Notes: generated from the sequence alone by a model not told the origin. A DNA stretch of 64,000 nucleotides from Streptomyces griseochromogenes (GCF_001542625.1 NZ_CP016279.1:9858001-9922000), one strand, 5' to 3'. Counted from the stretch's first letter, positions 52,228-61,147 are shown. Program-made: numbers and translations.

Positions 52228-53888
52228 GCGCCGTCACCCTCGCGCATAGGAACCCGGACCCCACGCTCGGCAGCCACCGACTCCGCGATGTCGTACCCCG
52301 CGTCCACGTGCCGGATGACACCCATACCGGGGTCGTTGGTGAGCACACGCCGGATCTTCTCGCCGCCCAGCTTCGTACCGTCGGCCACCGTGACCTGACC
52401 GGCGTGGATGGAGCGGCCCATGCCCACACCGCCGCCATGGTGGATGGACACCCACGACGCACCGGAGGCCACGTTGACCATGGCGTTCAGCAGCGGCCAG
52501 TCGGCGATCGCGTCGGAGCCGTCGAGCATGGCCTCGGTCTCCCGGTACGGGGAGGCGACGGAGCCGCAGTCGAGGTGGTCGCGGCCGATGGCCAGCGGGG
52601 CCGCCAGCTCGCCGGAGGCCACCATGTCGTTGAAGCGCTCGCCGGCCTTGTCGCGCTCGCCGTAGCCGAGCCAGCAGATGCGGGCGGGCAGGCCCTGGAA
52701 GTGGACGCGCTCACGGGCCATCTTGATCCAGCGGGCCAGGGACTCGTTCTCGGGGAAGAGCTCCAGGATCGCCTTGTCGGTCTTGGCGATGTCGGCCGGG
52801 TCACCGGACAGGGCGGCCCAGCGGAAGGGGCCCTTGCCCTCGCAGAAGAGGGGCCGGATGTAGGCGGGGACGAAGCCGGGGAAGGCGAACGCCCGGTCAT
52901 AGCCGGCCAGCTGGGCCTCGCCGCGGATGGAGTTGCCGTAGTCGAAGACCTCGGCGCCGGCGTCCATGAAGCCGACCATCGCCTCGACGTGCTTCGCCAT
53001 CGACTCCCGGGCACGCGTGGTGAACCCGGCCGGGTCCTTGGCGGCGGCGTCGGCCATGTCCTCGAAGGCCACGCCGACCGGCAGGTAGGACAGCGGGTCG
53101 TGGGCGGAGGTCTGGTCGGTGACGATGTCGATGGGCGCGTTCATCGCGAGCAGCTGCGGGACCAGCTCGGCCGCGTTGCCGAGGACGCCGATGGACAGCG
53201 GACGGCGGGCGTCGCGGGCCTCCACCGCCAGCTGGAGCGCGTGGTCCAGCGAGTCCGCCTTCACGTCCAGGTAGCGGTGCTCGATACGGCGCTCGATGGC
53301 GCGCGGGTCGCAGTCGATACAGATGGCGACGCCGTCGTTCATGGTCACGGCGAGGGGCTGGGCGCCGCCCATGCCGCCGAGGCCGGCGGTCAGGGTGATG
53401 GTCCCGGCGAGGGTGCCGGCGAACTTCTTCGCGGCGACGGCGGCGAAGGTCTCGTAGGTGCCCTGGAGGATGCCCTGGGTGCCGATGTAGATCCAGGAGC
53501 CGGCGGTCATCTGGCCGTACATGGTCAGGCCGAGGGCCTCCAGACGCCGGAACTCCTCCCAGTTGGCCCAGTCGCCGACGAGGTTGGAGTTGGCGATGAG
53601 GACGCGCGGGGCCCATTCGTGGGTCTGCATCACGCCGACCGGGCGGCCGGACTGGACCAGCATGGTCTCGTCCTGCTTGAGGGTCCTGAGCGTGCGCACC
53701 ATCGCGTCGAAGGAGCGCCAGTCACGGGCGGCCTTGCCGGTGCCGCCGTAGACGACGAGCTTGTCGGGATGCTCGGCGACCTCGGGGTCGAGGTTGTTCT
53801 GCAGCATCCGCAGGGCGGCTTCCTGCTGCCATCCCAGGGCGCTGAGTTCCGTGCCGCGCGGTGCTCGTACGGGGCGGGGTCCCGACAT
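52224..53888 (-). CDS. hutU: Urocanate hydratase HutU
   Basis: A 554-residue urocanase that turns urocanate into imidazolonepropionate. It uses tightly bound NAD as an electrophile ([12 protein letters not shown]). Other family parts are [78 protein letters not shown] and [27 protein letters not shown] 53888 has a textbook AGGAGGAGG ribosome-binding site. It is the first gene of the operon and is followed by three coupled genes. A promoter with an overlapping inverted repeat lies just upstream. Confidence 0.96.
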   Translation of the reverse strand: MSGPRPVRAPRGTELSALGWQQEAALRMLQNNLDPEVAEHPDKLVVYGGTGKAARDWRSFDAMVRTLRTLKQDETMLVQSGRPVGVMQTHEWAPRVLIANSNLVGDWANWEEFRRLEALGLTMYGQMTAGSWIYIGTQGILQGTYETFAAVAAKKFAGTLAGTITLTAGLGGMGGAQPLAVTMNDGVAICIDCDPRAIERRIEHRYLDVKADSLDHALQLAVEARDARRPLSIGVLGNAAELVPQLLAMNAPIDIVTDQTSAHDPLSYLPVGVAFEDMADAAAKDPAGFTTRARESMAKHVEAMVGFMDAGAEVFDYGNSIRGEAQLAGYDRAFAFPGFVPAYIRPLFCEGKGPFRWAALSGDPADIAKTDKAILELFPENESLARWIKMARERVHFQGLPARICWLGYGERDKAGERFNDMVASGELAAPLAIGRDHLDCGSVASPYRETEAMLDGSDAIADWPLLNAMVNVASGASWVSIHHGGGVGMGRSIHAGQVTVADGTKLGGEKIRRVLTNDPGMGVIRHVDAGYDIAESVAAERGVRVPMREGDGA

Positions 53889-53912
53889 CGTCTTCCTCCT
53901 CCTGTAGCTGTG

Positions 53913-53950
53913 TCTATTCACATCCTGGCTCTCTGAATAGAACTAGTCAA
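53913..53950 (-). promoter_or_regulatory. hut operon promoter with overlapping operator-like dyad
   Basis: On the minus strand TTGACT (complement of 53945-53950) is followed after 17 nt by CAGGAT (complement of 53922-53927). The inverted repeat TCTATTCA-N13-TGAATAGA (53913-53920 and 53934-53941) straddles the -10. A repressor bound there would block the hut promoter, so this is the probable histidine or urocanate-responsive operator. Confidence 0.6.
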
Positions 53951-54048
53951 TACATCGGCGGGCCCGCGTCGGTGCGCCGCGGATGTTTGGCTGGAAGGTA
54001 CGGGGAAGCACGCGAAGGGACACGAAGGCCGACAGAGTGGGGAACCCC

Positions 54049-55440
54049 GTGCAGAACGACGAGAACGACGAGAACGGCATCGGCGGCGAGGCCCGCGACC
54101 GCGCCGCCCGGCGGGACGAGGCCGTGCGCGGCGCGGTGGATCAGGGGCTGCTGGGGCCGGACGCGGCCGTGGTGGGGCTGCTGGACGTCACCGGCATCCG
54201 GGAGTCGGCGGCGGCGCTGCGGGCGGCGTTCGACGCGGTCGTGGCACCGGGGACACCGGTGCTGCACGCCTTCGCCGTGAAGGCGACCCCGCTGGTGCCG
54301 GTGCTGCGGCTGCTGCACGAGGAGGGCATCGGCGCGGAGGTGGCGAGCCCGGGCGAGCTGGCGCTGGCCCGGGCGGCGGGGCTGCCGCCGGAGCGGACGG
54401 TGCTCGACTCGCCCGCCAAGACCCCGGCCGAGCTGCGCGAGGCGCTGGCGCTGGGCATCGCCGTCAACGCGGACAACCCGCAGGAGCTGACCCGGCTCGA
54501 CGCACTGGCAGGGTCGGCGCCCACCCGCTCGCCGCTCGGCCTCCGGGTCAACCCGCAGGTCGGCGGCGGCAGCATCGGGGCGACCTCGACGGCGACGGAG
54601 ACCTCCAAGTTCGGCGTGGCGCTGCGCGACGAGGGGGCCCGGGAGTGGGTCGTCCAGGCCTTCCGGGACCGGCCGTGGCTGACCCGGCTGCACGCGCACA
54701 CCGGTTCGCAGGGCATCCCGCTGCCGCTGCTGGCGCGGGGCGTCGCGGAGACGCACGCGCTCGCGGAGGAGATCAACGCGCGGATCGGGCGGCCGCAGAT
54801 CGACACGCTCGACATCGGCGGCGGGCTGCCGGTCGACTTCGCCGCGGAGTCGACGGCACCGACGTACGCGCAGTACGCGCGGCTGCTGGCCGATCAGGTG
54901 CCGGGGCTGTTCGACGGGCGGTACGGGCTGGTGACCGAGTTCGGGCGGTCACTGCTGGCCAGGCACGGCACGGTGGTGGCACGGGTGGAGTACGCGAAGA
55001 GCTCCGGCGGGCGGCGGATCGCGGTCACGCACGCGGGCGTGCAGGTGGCCACGCGGACCGTGTACGCGCCGGGGACGTGGCCGCTGCGGATCGCCGCGTA
55101 CGACACCAAGGGCCGCCCGAAGACGGGTCCCGAGGTGGTGCAGGACGTCGCGGGCCCGGCCTGCTTCTCGGGCGACCTGCTCGCCGAGGGGCGCGCGCTG
55201 CCCCTGCTGGAGCAGGGCGACTTCGCGGCGGCACTGGACACGGGCGCGTACTACTTCGCCCACCACTACGCCTACAACTCCCTCACCCGGCCCGGGATCT
55301 ACGGCTTCGCGCCGGACGGGTCCGGCGGGGTCACGTTCGCGACCGTGCGGGAGCCGCAGACCGTGGCGGAGGTCGTGGCCGAGTCCGGTGGGGCGCACGC
55401 GGCCGCGCTCACCATCCTCCGCGCGCGCGGGAGCCGTTGA
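54049..55440 (+). CDS. Type III PLP-dependent decarboxylase (LysA-like)
   Basis: A 463-residue alanine racemase-fold decarboxylase of the diaminopimelate/ornithine decarboxylase family. The PLP-binding Lys is in VLHAFAVKATPLVPV, with LRVNPQVGGGSIGATSTATETSKFGV (substrate-side), LHAHTGSQG, LDIGGGLPVDF, VTEFGRS, GPACFSGDLLAEG (the Cys motif region) and the C-terminal YYFAHHYAYNSLTRPGIYGFA. The usual LysA sequence CESGD is FSGD here, so substrate may differ (an amino acid other than diaminopimelate). GTG 54049 follows GGGGAA; GTG 54037 is the alternative. Divergent from hutU. Confidence 0.82.
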   Translation: MQNDENDENGIGGEARDRAARRDEAVRGAVDQGLLGPDAAVVGLLDVTGIRESAAALRAAFDAVVAPGTPVLHAFAVKATPLVPVLRLLHEEGIGAEVASPGELALARAAGLPPERTVLDSPAKTPAELREALALGIAVNADNPQELTRLDALAGSAPTRSPLGLRVNPQVGGGSIGATSTATETSKFGVALRDEGAREWVVQAFRDRPWLTRLHAHTGSQGIPLPLLARGVAETHALAEEINARIGRPQIDTLDIGGGLPVDFAAESTAPTYAQYARLLADQVPGLFDGRYGLVTEFGRSLLARHGTVVARVEYAKSSGGRRIAVTHAGVQVATRTVYAPGTWPLRIAAYDTKGRPKTGPEVVQDVAGPACFSGDLLAEGRALPLLEQGDFAAALDTGAYYFAHHYAYNSLTRPGIYGFAPDGSGGVTFATVREPQTVAEVVAESGGAHAAALTILRARGSR

Positions 55441-55563
55441 CACGCTCCGCCCACCACTCGAACGAATGGCTCAACCGCCGTGAAACACACGTCAGTTGAC
55501 CCACACTAGTACGCCGGACGCATGTTCCACCGGAAAATGCCAAAGGCTCCATCCCCCGTGCAC

Positions 55564-55583
55564 ACGTTGCGTAGTGTCAACGT
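55564..55583 (+). promoter_or_regulatory. Inverted repeat over a -10-like site upstream of Roadblock operon
   Basis: ACGTTG (55564-55569) and CAACGT (55578-55583) form a perfect 6-bp dyad with an 8-nt centre that contains TAGTGT (55572-55577), a good Streptomyces -10. No clear -35 is seen 17 nt upstream. It is the likely regulated promoter of the four-gene operon. Confidence 0.4.
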
Positions 55584-55619
55584 CACTCAGCCGGATTCCC
55601 AGGCGGGAGGGGAGCCACG

Positions 55620-56009
55620 GTGCCCGGAATCGACGAGTGCCTATTGGAAGCGATGCGGCTGCCCGGTGCCCGGGGAGCAGCGCTGGTGGACTGGACGAGC
55701 GGACTGGCCCTCGGCACGGTCGGGGACGCCCCCGGCGGTGACCACGAGACCACCGCCGCCGAGGCCGCCGAACTGGCCCGCCTGGCCGCCGAACACGGCG
55801 CCTTCACGGCCGGGGACGACGCTGACGGACGCCCGCCCGTGGAGGACGTGATCGTCAGCAACCGCGACAGCTATCACCTGCTGCGGTTCGTGGACACGTC
55901 CTTCGACAGCAGCGTCTTTCTGCATCTGTGGCTCGGCCGCGAGGACGGCAACCTCGCGCTCGCCCGGATCCGGCTCGGCGAGATGGCCGCCCGGCTGGTG
56001 CTGGGATGA
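55620..56009 (+). CDS. Roadblock/LC7 domain protein A
   Basis: A 129-residue MglB/Roadblock fold protein (CLLEAMRLPGARGAALVDWTSGLALGTVGD...VEDVIVSNRDSYHLLRFVDTSFDSSVFLHLWLGREDGNLALARIRLGEM). Such proteins usually act as small-GTPase activators or scaffolds. The start GTG 55620 is preceded by GAGGGGAG. It overlaps the next gene (ATGA). Closest in length and pattern to the protein at 57355-57729, so these two may be duplicates. Confidence 0.82.
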   Translation: MPGIDECLLEAMRLPGARGAALVDWTSGLALGTVGDAPGGDHETTAAEAAELARLAAEHGAFTAGDDADGRPPVEDVIVSNRDSYHLLRFVDTSFDSSVFLHLWLGREDGNLALARIRLGEMAARLVLG

Positions 56010-56821
56010 CGAGGGTCGAGACACCTCCGCAGCTGCCGGTGCGGGACAAGAGGGCCGCGGGGGACCACACGGCGGGCGCGCTGTCGCCGATGCTGCGCCG
56101 CCTCGCCGAGGAGCAGGCCACCGGGGTGCTCATGCGCGAACACGGCACCCTTTACCTCGCCCAGGGCCGGGTGGTGCACGCCGAGAGCCCGCTCGCGCCC
56201 GGTCTGGACGTACTGCTCACGGCCCACGGCACCCTCGCCACGGCCGCCTGGCAGCGGGCGGCCGAGCGGGCCCCGGGCATCCCGGACGCCGCCCGTCTGC
56301 TGCTGGAGGCCGGGCTGCTGCCCGCGGGCGCGCTGGAGCTGTGCCATCTGGACGCGCTGTACGACGCCGGATACTTCGCGCTGGCGCCGAGCAGCACCCC
56401 CGGCCGGTTCCGCTACGACAGCGGGCCGCGCCTCGGCCCGCTGCCCTCGGTCCCGGTCATCGCCCTGGAGCGCGAGACGCTGCGCCGCCGCCTGCTCCTG
56501 CACCGCCTCTGGCCGGATCCGGCGGCCGACCGCGCCCCGCTGATCCGCGCCGACCCGGTCGCGGCGGCACCCATACCCCCGCGTCGGCGGGCGGTCCTGA
56601 ACCGGGTGGACGGCGTCCGCACGGCCCCGGAGATCGCCCGCAACCTGGGCAGACAGGCCTTCCACACGCTGGTGGACGTGCGCCGCCTCGCGGTCGCCGG
56701 TCTCATCCGGCCGCTGCTCACGGCGCCCGCCCCACCGCCACTCCCCACTTCCCCGCTCACGGTCACCGACCCCGACATCGCGCTGCTGAAGAGGCTCAGG
56801 GATGCGCTGGAGGCGCTTTGA
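56006..56821 (+). CDS. DUF4388-like / PatA-N-type regulator protein
   Basis: A 271-residue protein with an N-terminal segment (LSPMLRRLAEEQATGVLMREHGTLYLAQGRVVHAESPLAPGLDVLL) like the DUF4388 domain found next to Roadblock and two-component proteins. The rest is Arg/Leu/Pro-rich with a winged-helix-like end (RAVLNRVDGVRTAPEIARNLGRQAFHTLVDVRRLAVAGLI). No catalytic residues are seen. ATG 56006 overlaps the previous stop (ATGA), and its stop is 31 nt from the next start. It probably works with the Roadblock proteins as a regulator or scaffold. Confidence 0.7.
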   Translation: MTRVETPPQLPVRDKRAAGDHTAGALSPMLRRLAEEQATGVLMREHGTLYLAQGRVVHAESPLAPGLDVLLTAHGTLATAAWQRAAERAPGIPDAARLLLEAGLLPAGALELCHLDALYDAGYFALAPSSTPGRFRYDSGPRLGPLPSVPVIALERETLRRRLLLHRLWPDPAADRAPLIRADPVAAAPIPPRRRAVLNRVDGVRTAPEIARNLGRQAFHTLVDVRRLAVAGLIRPLLTAPAPPPLPTSPLTVTDPDIALLKRLRDALEAL

Positions 56822-56852
56822 ACGGCACCGCCCCGCCGAGAGGAGAGAGCTG

Positions 56853-57344
56853 ATGGTGCCCGAACAGGACCTGCAGGCCGTCCTGGACGAACTGCGCCGG
56901 CTACGGACCCGTGTCCCGCAGCTCACCGGCGCGCTCGCGGCCGGCGTCGACGGACTCGTCGTCGCCCACGACACCCCGGGCGTCGATCCGGAGGGCCTCG
57001 CGGCACTCACCGCGGCGGCGCTCGGCGTCGCCGTGCGCGTCGCCGACGCCACCGGGAACGGCAGCTTCCGGGAGCTGTTGGTGCGCGGCGAGAAGGGTTA
57101 CGTCGCCACCTACGCGGCCGGCCGCACCGCCGTGCTGACCCTGCTCGCCCAGGACCGGGTCAACGTCGGCCGGCTGCACCTGGAGGGCCGCCGGGCCGGC
57201 GCCCGCATCGGGGAACTGCTCGACGCCGCCGAGGCCGCCGCACAGGCGGAACGGCCCGCCACCAGAACCACACCCGCACGGACCCGCACCACGCGCACGC
57301 CACGCACCACGGCTGCCGAAGCGCGCACCGCAACCGACAGTTGA
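56853..57344 (+). CDS. Roadblock/LC7 domain protein B
   Basis: A 163-residue Roadblock/LC7 protein (VLDELRRLRTRVPQLTGALAAGVDGLVVAHDTPGVDPEGLAALTAAALGVAVRVADATG...LLVRGEKGYVATYAAGRTAVLTLLAQDRVNVGRLHLEGRR). It carries an Ala/Thr/Arg-rich tail of about 30 residues (ATRTTPARTRTTRTPRTTAA). ATG 56853 has AGGAGAGAG before it. It differs from A and C in the first strand region and looks like the cvn-type GTPase-activating relatives, but no GTPase is encoded here. Confidence 0.8.
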   Translation: MVPEQDLQAVLDELRRLRTRVPQLTGALAAGVDGLVVAHDTPGVDPEGLAALTAAALGVAVRVADATGNGSFRELLVRGEKGYVATYAAGRTAVLTLLAQDRVNVGRLHLEGRRAGARIGELLDAAEAAAQAERPATRTTPARTRTTRTPRTTAAEARTATDS

Positions 57345-57354
57345 GAGGACCATC

Positions 57355-57729
57355 ATGGCCAACACCGAAACCGCACTGAAAGAGGCGCTCACCTCCATCG
57401 AGGGCGCCACCGGCGTCGCGCTCGTCGACTACACCAGCGGGATGGCGCTGGGCACGATGGGCGGCAGCAAGAGCTTCGATCTGAACGTGGCCGCCGCCGG
57501 CAACACGGACGTCATCCGCGCCAAGATGCGCACGATGGAGCACCTGGGCCTCAAGGGCGAGATCGAGGACGTCCTGATCACGCTGTCGGACCAGTACCAC
57601 CTGATCCGCCTGCTCAAGGGCCGCGGCGGCAATGGCCTGTTCCTCTACCTGGTCCTGGACGCGAGCCGGGCCAACCTGGCGATGGCCCGGCACCAGCTCA
57701 AGAAGATCGAGGCGGACCTGGAGGTCTGA
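57355..57729 (+). CDS. Roadblock/LC7 domain protein C
   Basis: A 124-residue protein (EALTSIEGATGVALVDYTSGMALGTMGG...IEDVLITLSDQYHLIRLLKGRGGNGLFLYLVLDASRANLAMARHQLKKIEADL). It keeps the full Roadblock fold with no extra tail. The ATG at 57355 follows GAGAGGACC. It ends the operon. Alignment by eye with protein A shows about a third of positions shared (VALVDYTSGMALGTMGG against AALVDWTSGLALGTVGD). Confidence 0.82.
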   Translation: MANTETALKEALTSIEGATGVALVDYTSGMALGTMGGSKSFDLNVAAAGNTDVIRAKMRTMEHLGLKGEIEDVLITLSDQYHLIRLLKGRGGNGLFLYLVLDASRANLAMARHQLKKIEADLEV

Positions 57730-57762
57730 GAAGAGGTCCGAGCGGACCTGGGGCCGAACGCC

Positions 57763-58374
57763 TCACACGAGCGCCGCGGTGCGGCGGCGGGCCCCGCCCG
57801 GGGCCGCGTCGCCGGCCGCGATGCCCGTGCCGCGCAGGCCCTTCACGTCCTTGCCCGCCGGGCTCCCGCCCCGCCGGTCGAGCCAGTCGACGCGCACCCA
57901 CAGCAGCGTGTCCTCGGCCCGCTCGCGCCGCCCCAGCCAGGCGGCCTTCAGCCGGAGCCCGGTGCCGGCCCCGGCGAGCAGCATGCCGCCGGCCGCGGGC
58001 ACCGCGAAAGAGCTGCCGAACGCGACGGCGAAGGCGAGCAGCAGCCACCCGCGGTGTCCGCGGCGCCAGGTGCGCACGGTGACCGCCCGGTCCTGCAGCA
58101 CGTCGTACTTGCCCGCGCGGGCGGCGCCCCGGGCGAGGGCGGCGTACCGTTTGCGGCGTACCAGCGCCACCACGGCCGCGCTGATCAGGAACAGCGCGGC
58201 GCCGGCAAGCACCCCGATCCGGCGCCCGGTCACGCCGGGCGCCAGGACCCCGAGCCCCGTGGCGAACACCCCGATCCACCACAGCGGTGCGGCCCCGGCC
58301 CGTACGACGACGGCCACCCGGGCCAGTCCCTGTCCTCCGCGTCCTGCGCGCGCCACGTCGGCCTCCCGTGTCAC
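57763..58374 (-). CDS. Small membrane protein of unknown function
   Basis: A 203-residue protein with about three TM helices (LWWIGVFATGLGVLAPGV, IGVLAGAALFLISAAVVALV and LLLAFAVAFGSSFAVPAAGGMLLAGAGTG) separated by a basic loop (RRKRYAALARGAARAGKYDVL...RTWRRGHRG). The last 60 residues are charged. No family is recognised. The GTG start overlaps nothing and there is no visible link to its neighbours. It is convergent with Roadblock C. Confidence 0.6.
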   Translation of the reverse strand: MTREADVARAGRGGQGLARVAVVVRAGAAPLWWIGVFATGLGVLAPGVTGRRIGVLAGAALFLISAAVVALVRRKRYAALARGAARAGKYDVLQDRAVTVRTWRRGHRGWLLLAFAVAFGSSFAVPAAGGMLLAGAGTGLRLKAAWLGRRERAEDTLLWVRVDWLDRRGGSPAGKDVKGLRGTGIAAGDAAPGGARRRTAALV

Positions 58375-58447
58375 GTGTCCACCCAGCGCCTGCGTTTCCG
58401 CACGACGCTAGTGGCAGAACGTGAGACGAGTCTGAGAGCGCGCCAGG

Positions 58448-59380
58448 TCACTCGACGAACAGGCCGCGGGCCGCCGCGTTCGTGTCGAACTCCTCCAGCC
58501 TCGCCTGGGCGTCGGGCAGATCGTCGCAGACCGCCTCCAGCAGCACCCGCCCGAGCAGCATCGGCGCGCACGCGGTGTCGAAGGCGAGCCCGGTGCCGAC
58601 CGCGGCGGGCAGCAGCAGGTCGGAGTACTTGGCGACCGGGGCGAAGGCGGAGTCGGCGACCGTGACGACGGTCAGGCCCGCGTCCTTGGCGTAGCCGAGG
58701 GTGTCGACGACCTCGCGCGGATGCCGGGGCAGCGCGAAGCACAGCAGGGCCGTGGCGCCCGCGCGGACGGCGGCGTCGATGCGGTCCTGGATCATCGTGC
58801 CGCCCTCGTTGAGCAGCCGGACGTCCGGGTGGACCTTGGCGGCGAAGTACGCGAAGCCGTAGGCCTGCGAGGCGGCGGCGCGCAGCCCGAGCACCGGCAG
58901 CGGGCGGGAGGCGGCCAGGATCCGGCCGGCCTTCTGCACCGGCCGCGGGTCGGCGAGCAGCTCCGCGAGGTGCCTCAGGTTCTCGATCTCGGCCTCGACG
59001 GCCTGCTGGTACTCGTTGTACGAGCCCGTCTCCGCGGCCGGTTCGGCGGGTACGACCTCGCGCAGGTGCCTGCGCAGGGCGGGGTAGCCGTCGAAGCCCA
59101 GGGCGACCGCGAACCGGGTCACCGAGGGCTGGCTGACCCCGGCCAGTTCGGCCAGCTCCACGCTGGACAGGAAGGGCACGTCGGCGGCCCGGCGCACCAT
59201 GCTGTGCGCGATGCGGCGCTGGGTGGGCGTGAGCCGGTGCCCCTCGAAGAGCACCTGCAGGCGGGTGGCCGGGCTGTCCGTCATCCCGTGCGCCAGGCCG
59301 GAGGTCACCCCGGACGGCTCGCCGAAGGCCGCCTCGGACGTCTCGCCGGAGGTCACCTCGGTACTCCTGTCCACGCTCAT
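58448..59380 (-). CDS. MurR/RpiR family transcriptional regulator
   Basis: A 310-residue regulator. The N-terminal helix-turn-helix (HRLTPTQRRIAHSMVRRAADVPFLSSVELAELAGVSQPSVTRFAVALGFDGYPALRRHLRE) is followed by a SIS sugar-phosphate-binding domain (GRILAASRPLPVLGLRAAASQAYGFAYFAAKVHPDVRLL...GATALLCFALPRHPREVVDTLGYAKDAGLTVVTVAD). The first 40 residues are a Gly/Ser/Thr-rich tail. ATG 59380 overlaps the stop of the histidase-like gene by 4 bp, so the two are cotranscribed. It probably responds to a small organic phosphate or related metabolite and controls its own promoter. Confidence 0.88.
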   Translation of the reverse strand: MSVDRSTEVTSGETSEAAFGEPSGVTSGLAHGMTDSPATRLQVLFEGHRLTPTQRRIAHSMVRRAADVPFLSSVELAELAGVSQPSVTRFAVALGFDGYPALRRHLREVVPAEPAAETGSYNEYQQAVEAEIENLRHLAELLADPRPVQKAGRILAASRPLPVLGLRAAASQAYGFAYFAAKVHPDVRLLNEGGTMIQDRIDAAVRAGATALLCFALPRHPREVVDTLGYAKDAGLTVVTVADSAFAPVAKYSDLLLPAAVGTGLAFDTACAPMLLGRVLLEAVCDDLPDAQARLEEFDTNAAARGLFVE

Positions 59381-60885
59381 GCCGTGCTCCCCCTCCAGAT
59401 GTCCGTGAACCGGTCGAGCAGTGCGGCCGCCGTCGTCACGTCGTGCGTGAGCGGCCGGTCGGCCGGGTCGTCGTCGAGGGCCGACTCGGCCAGCGCCAGC
59501 GCCCGGCCCGCCGGGAGCCCCGGGTCGGGCCTCAGGTCGCGCTGGCGCAACGCCCGGACGGCGGCGACGAGCTCACAGCCGACCACCAGACGGTACGCAC
59601 CGCACGCGCGCAGCGTCTGGCGCGCGGCGAGCGAGGCGAAGCTCGCCTGTTCCTCGACGCCCCGGGAGAGTACAGCGTGGCCGAGCGACGCGGGAGCCGA
59701 GAAGGCCCGCAGGTCACCGAGGGCCGCTCCGGCCGCGTACTCCAGGATCATCACGCCGGAGGAGGCCGGCTCATGGTCGGCGAGGAAGGGGCGCAGACGC
59801 GTGTAGGCGGGCTCGTTGAGGGTGGACAGGCGGGACGTGGACAGCCGCGCCACCTGGGTGACCGCCAGCCGGAAGTGGTCGAGGGCGAGGGCGAGTTGGG
59901 CCTGGTAGAAGCCGCCGTGATGGTAGGCGGCCAGGTCGTCGGGGGCGATCAGCGGGTTCTCGGCCGCCGCGTTGATCTCCACCGTCAGGACCTGTTCCAG
60001 GGCGTCCGCCGCGTCGTGCGCGGGGCCGTGTATCTGGGGCAGGCAGCGGAAACCGTACGGGTCCTGGATCCGGCCGAGCGGCGGGGCCGGCCGGTCCGCG
60101 GCGCCGATCAGCACCCGCATCCGCCGGGCCACCTCGGCGCTGCCGCGGTGCGGGCGGGCGGCGTGCACGGGGGCGGCGTAGGGCTCGTGGGAGCCGTTGA
60201 CGGCGAGCAGGGACAGCGCCGCGACGACCTGGGTGGCGCCGATCAGAGCCCGCAGTTCGTGCAGGGCGAGCGCGGACTGGCCGAGGGTGAGGGCGTTGCT
60301 GCTGATCAGGGCGAGGGCGTCGTTGTTGTCCAGGGGCTGCGGCGCCGGGGCGCCCGGGCCTTGCCACGGATGCTCCCCGGCCAGCGCGAGACCCAGCTGG
60401 GCGAGCGCCGCGATGTCGCCGGTGCCGACGGAGCCGAACTCGTTGACGACCGGGTGGGCGCCTGTCTCCAGCGCCTCGCACAGCGCGGTGACCACGCCGG
60501 GCCTGAGGCCGGCGCCCCCGGCCAGCAGCTGGTTGGCGCGGACGGCGAGCATCGCGCGGACCTGCCGGGCGGGGAGTTCCTCGCCGACGGCGCCGGCGTG
60601 GCTGCGCAGCAGGCGCAGGCCGTGTCCGGCGGCGGCCTCGGTCGGCACGTCCTCGTTGCGGTTGGCGCCCACGCCGGTGGAGCGGCCGTAGACGCGCCCG
60701 GTGGCCGCGATCCGCCGGGCGGCGTTCCAGGACGCCTCCGTCCGCCGCATCGCGTCGGCCGCGGGGACCGGCCGCGCGGCCCCGTCGGCGAGGCGTACGA
60801 CGTCCTCGACGCCGAGGCCGCCCCCGTCGAGGACCACCGACGCGGACCGTACGGACTCCGGCGCGTCCATGATGCGAGTCGCCAT
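59377..60885 (-). CDS. Histidase/PAL-like protein lacking the MIO Ala-Ser-Gly triad
   Basis: A 502-residue protein of the aromatic amino acid ammonia-lyase family. The tetramer fold is complete and the Tyr loop (TGRVYGRSTGVGANRN) is present, as are LDNNDALALISSNALTLGQSALAL, EINAAAENPLI and YEYAAGAAL-like end. At the active centre the usual GSVGASGDLAPL reads GSVGTGDIAAL (G151 to L161): the Ala-Ser-Gly that cyclises to the MIO electrophile is missing by one residue. So it is unlikely to be a functional histidase. GTG 60888 with GGAGGAG seven bases upstream is a possible start; ATG 60885 is listed. Coupled to an RpiR regulator, and the hut operon nearby lacks hutH. Confidence 0.8.
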   Translation of the reverse strand: MATRIMDAPESVRSASVVLDGGGLGVEDVVRLADGAARPVPAADAMRRTEASWNAARRIAATGRVYGRSTGVGANRNEDVPTEAAAGHGLRLLRSHAGAVGEELPARQVRAMLAVRANQLLAGGAGLRPGVVTALCEALETGAHPVVNEFGSVGTGDIAALAQLGLALAGEHPWQGPGAPAPQPLDNNDALALISSNALTLGQSALALHELRALIGATQVVAALSLLAVNGSHEPYAAPVHAARPHRGSAEVARRMRVLIGAADRPAPPLGRIQDPYGFRCLPQIHGPAHDAADALEQVLTVEINAAAENPLIAPDDLAAYHHGGFYQAQLALALDHFRLAVTQVARLSTSRLSTLNEPAYTRLRPFLADHEPASSGVMILEYAAGAALGDLRAFSAPASLGHAVLSRGVEEQASFASLAARQTLRACGAYRLVVGCELVAAVRALRQRDLRPDPGLPAGRALALAESALDDDPADRPLTHDVTTAAALLDRFTDIWRGSTA

Positions 60886-60935
60886 CACGCCCACACTCCT
60901 CCGGAGCACCGACAACCTATTCAGACACCAAGAAC

Positions 60936-60955
60936 TCTGCATGACGCTATGCAGA
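60936..60955 (-). promoter_or_regulatory. Palindromic operator candidate upstream of histidase-like/RpiR operon
   Basis: TCTGCAT-GACGCT-ATGCAGA is a perfect 7-bp inverted repeat with a 6-nt centre, about 50 nt from the gene start. The complement of ACGCTA in the centre gives TAGCGT, a possible -10. A natural target for autoregulation by the RpiR protein encoded in the operon. Confidence 0.5.
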
Positions 60956-61147
60956 CGAGCAAGGGGCGTCTCACGATCGAGGACCGGCGGGGCGACCGCC
61001 CCGCGGCGGCTGTCGCTCAAGGGGCGGTATCGCCGTGGCGATGATCTGACGACGAATCAGCCAAGTGTCGTTAAACGGCCACCGAGGGTGACCGGACGAG
61101 TGCTTACGGTGAAAGCGCGCTACTGGCTCGACACCTGAGGAACCGTC

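Noticed and set aside
55620..57729. A standard conservon
   Set aside because: The defining kinase-like, DUF742 and GTPase genes are absent.
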